Both the position numbers and the translations under genes were made by a program. From positions 1-64,000 of the forward strand of contig CAWFFB010000025.1 of NCBI GenBank assembly GCA_963814975.1: 64,000 bases of DNA. Reading direction: 5' to 3'. Source of the DNA: CAVUXJ01 sp963814975. GTDB taxonomy: Bacteria > Acidobacteriota > Vicinamibacteria > Vicinamibacterales > CAVVIG01. The notes under the pieces were generated by a model, which saw nothing but the letters and a program-made list of their open reading frames with translations, ran no database searches and had not been told where the DNA came from. This document shows positions 62,567 to 64,000 of this stretch, piece after piece. Numbering within the stretch: position 1 is the first letter of the stretch; the number at the start of each line of letters is the position of its first letter.

Positions 62567-62957
62567 GACACCTCCGCCCAGTCGTTCCACATGCGGCCCG
62601 AGCAGCCGTCCATTTTAACTATGGATGTTTCTGCGTTCTCGCCGCTCGTGAGATGTAGGCTCGGATTCTTGCCACACGTGGTTGCATTCGAGGGCAGGAG
62701 TAGATCGGATAGGGAGCGCCGTCCTTCGAGAACGGCAGTCGCTCCGTCTCGACGGACAGGCACGCCGGGCACGGCGGCCCAGATGAATCGAGCGGTGGCA
62801 TTGAACGCGAATATTTTATATGGCAGTCAATCAAAGATCTGTCAGGAGCCGAACGGATGAATGTTCAGCCGCTACACGCCTGACTATCACTCTCTACGGC
62901 AGTGAATAGTCTCGCGCGTTCACCTTAACAATATGCTGTCAATCGTGAGGTTTCTCC
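62567..62957. other. Gap before the Big_2 lipoprotein
   Basis: 391 bases with no supported gene. Promoter for the lipoprotein should be near 62900-62950; the AT-rich AACAATATGCTGTCAATCG stretch at 62929-62947 is the only candidate. Confidence 0.35.
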
Positions 62958-63791
62958 ATGACTTGTCGACTCCTGGTATTGCTCGGCGCCGCGGCGGTCA
63001 TCTCGGGATGCGGTGGGGATGACACGCCTGCCGCGCCGAGTACAGCCACGCCTACCGTCAACTCCTTCACCATTTCTGGTAACGATGCGATCCGCACAGG
63101 CTTTTTTGCCAACTACACAGCCACCGCGCAGCTCTCGAACGGGACGACCCAATCGGTCACGCCTACCTGGAGCAGCAGCAATCCGTCGGTGGGCGCTGTC
63201 GATAGCGCCGGGCGCCTCGATGGCGTGGCGCACGGATCGATCAATCTCGCCGCTTCGTACCAAGGGCGCAGCGCCAACAAGACGGTCAACGTCGTGCATA
63301 ACTATGGGGGCAACTGGAGCGGCACGTATGTCATCCGCGCGTGCGACCAATCTGGCGTCTTCGCGTCGATACGCTGGTGCCAGGACCTGGGCAGCGTCGG
63401 CGCCGTGTTGCCGTTCTCGCTCGCGCTGACCCAATCGGGCAACGGTGCCAATGAAATCAGTGGCACCGTTTCGCACGGAGGTTTTGCGGCTAACACCTCG
63501 GGCAACGTGACCGGTGATGGACGCTTGGTGATCGGCGGGGCCTCCAACGTGACCACCGAGGGCGTCACGTTCACCATAGCGGTCGGGGGATGGGACACGC
63601 GTCCGGCCGCTGGCGACAGCATGTCCGGGGGCTGGGCAGTGAACCTGAGCGCTATCGGCACTCCGGGGAACGCCTATCAGGAGAACCAAATCGTCGCCGT
63701 CAACCACACGTCGCAGCAGGCAAGCATCTCGGCCGCGCCCGATCGCTATGTCCTCAGTCTTGGGGAGCTGTTCGAGCGACTGAGGCGCTGA
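62958..63791 (+). CDS. Secreted Big_2-domain lipoprotein
   Basis: 277 residues, MTCRLLVLLGAAAVISGCGG with lipobox ISGC. Residues about 35-115 form an Ig-like Big_2 domain (ATAQLSNGTTQSVTPTWSSS, NPSVGAVDSAGRLDGVAHGS). The remaining 150 residues are beta-rich (WSGTYVIRACDQSG, GNEISGTVS-like repeats) and resemble a second secreted sandwich domain. It would be exposed at the outer membrane. Function unknown. Confidence 0.8.
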   Translation: MTCRLLVLLGAAAVISGCGGDDTPAAPSTATPTVNSFTISGNDAIRTGFFANYTATAQLSNGTTQSVTPTWSSSNPSVGAVDSAGRLDGVAHGSINLAASYQGRSANKTVNVVHNYGGNWSGTYVIRACDQSGVFASIRWCQDLGSVGAVLPFSLALTQSGNGANEISGTVSHGGFAANTSGNVTGDGRLVIGGASNVTTEGVTFTIAVGGWDTRPAAGDSMSGGWAVNLSAIGTPGNAYQENQIVAVNHTSQQASISAAPDRYVLSLGELFERLRR

Positions 63792-64000
63792 TCCAATCCA
63801 ATGCGGATTGAGGGGGTAGTCGGCCAAAGCGACTACTCGCCTCGTCCGATCGCCGCTTTCGTGTGTCAATAGACGACCGTTGTTGTCTACACGCAGGAGA
63901 GCGAGCGCGAAAACTCCACGATGTGCCCCTGTTCCGAATCACCGATGTGTGAGGTGCCACGGGTCTTTAGAGGGCTCGCGTCACGCCGCCCGCCTCAGCT
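63792..64000. other. Right-hand end, nothing recognised
   Basis: 209 bases with no gene that I can support. Confidence 0.4.

Noticed and set aside
1..64000. CRISPR arrays, rRNA genes, replication origin
   Set aside because: No regularly spaced short repeats, no rRNA sequence and no DnaA-box cluster were seen.

Overview
The window is GC-rich, densely packed bacterial chromosome that most resembles an acidobacterium of the Vicinamibacterales type. This is inferred from gene content and not from any rRNA. Pointers are two paralogous secreted proteins of a family I associate with those genomes (15007-16020 and 20717-21763), a DUF6351 esterase beside an SMP-30 lactonase, an M2 dipeptidase lipoprotein and a DUF4342 protein. 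Overlapping stop/start junctions are common. No rRNA operon, CRISPR array or replication origin was seen.

1-6.8 kb: the end of an aldehyde/xanthine dehydrogenase operon with a fused 2Fe-2S/FAD subunit, a broken alpha/beta hydrolase between two divergent direct repeats, a broken AraC regulator, a membrane metallophosphoesterase and two toxin-antitoxin pairs. 7.1-10.2 kb is a decayed mobile region: the 3' half of a tRNA-Pro, two IS481-type transposase ends in the same orientation, a 5'-truncated tyrosine recombinase and a HigBA module. 10.2-13.6 kb holds two DUF1801 proteins, a glyoxalase-fold protein and an ECF sigma factor with a SnoaL-like tail. The divergent gap beside the sigma gene carries three copies of a (T/G)GTCACA-N16-CGTC element, and a fourth lies nearby. 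13.7-27.5 kb is mixed: a GGDEF protein, secreted hydrolases, a glycosyltransferase, a heavily frameshifted amidase, a beta-lactamase-fold protein without its catalytic residues, and envelope proteins.

27.5-31.1 kb is a tight four-gene operon: an OsmC-like protein, an acyl-CoA-dehydrogenase-fold flavoprotein lacking the usual Glu motif, a PhnD-like binding fold without a signal peptide, and a core-MetE methyltransferase. 31.6-39.9 kb is a compact locus with argG, a RibD-type reductase, a methyltransferase, a GT4 glycosyltransferase, an atypical PTPS/QueD protein, a zinc-less MDR dehydrogenase and a CDP-alcohol phosphatidyltransferase/sulfatase fusion. It looks like a biosynthetic cluster for an unknown pteridine-like, glycosylated or phospholipid-linked product. 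These two loci are the best candidates for undescribed systems.

40.7-47.2 kb encodes a periplasmic peroxiredoxin, a DUF411 protein, TerC, an M2 peptidase, DUF4342, a DACNV/DAC-type cyclic-dinucleotide synthase candidate and a 2OG-Fe dioxygenase. 47.2-58.8 kb is a complete nitrate-assimilation island: porin, binding protein, permease and two ATPases in one direction; nitrate reductase, an NAD(P)H-dehydrogenase/NirA-type nitrite reductase fusion and HemD in the other. 59.1-64 kb has a second GGDEF protein, tRNA-His with an integrase at its 3' end, a gene-poor accessory stretch and a Big_2 lipoprotein.

Many otherwise good genes carry one or two single-base frameshifts. Several are repaired by removing or adding one base, sometimes in a homopolymer, so consensus errors are a serious alternative to real pseudogenes and each case is marked.
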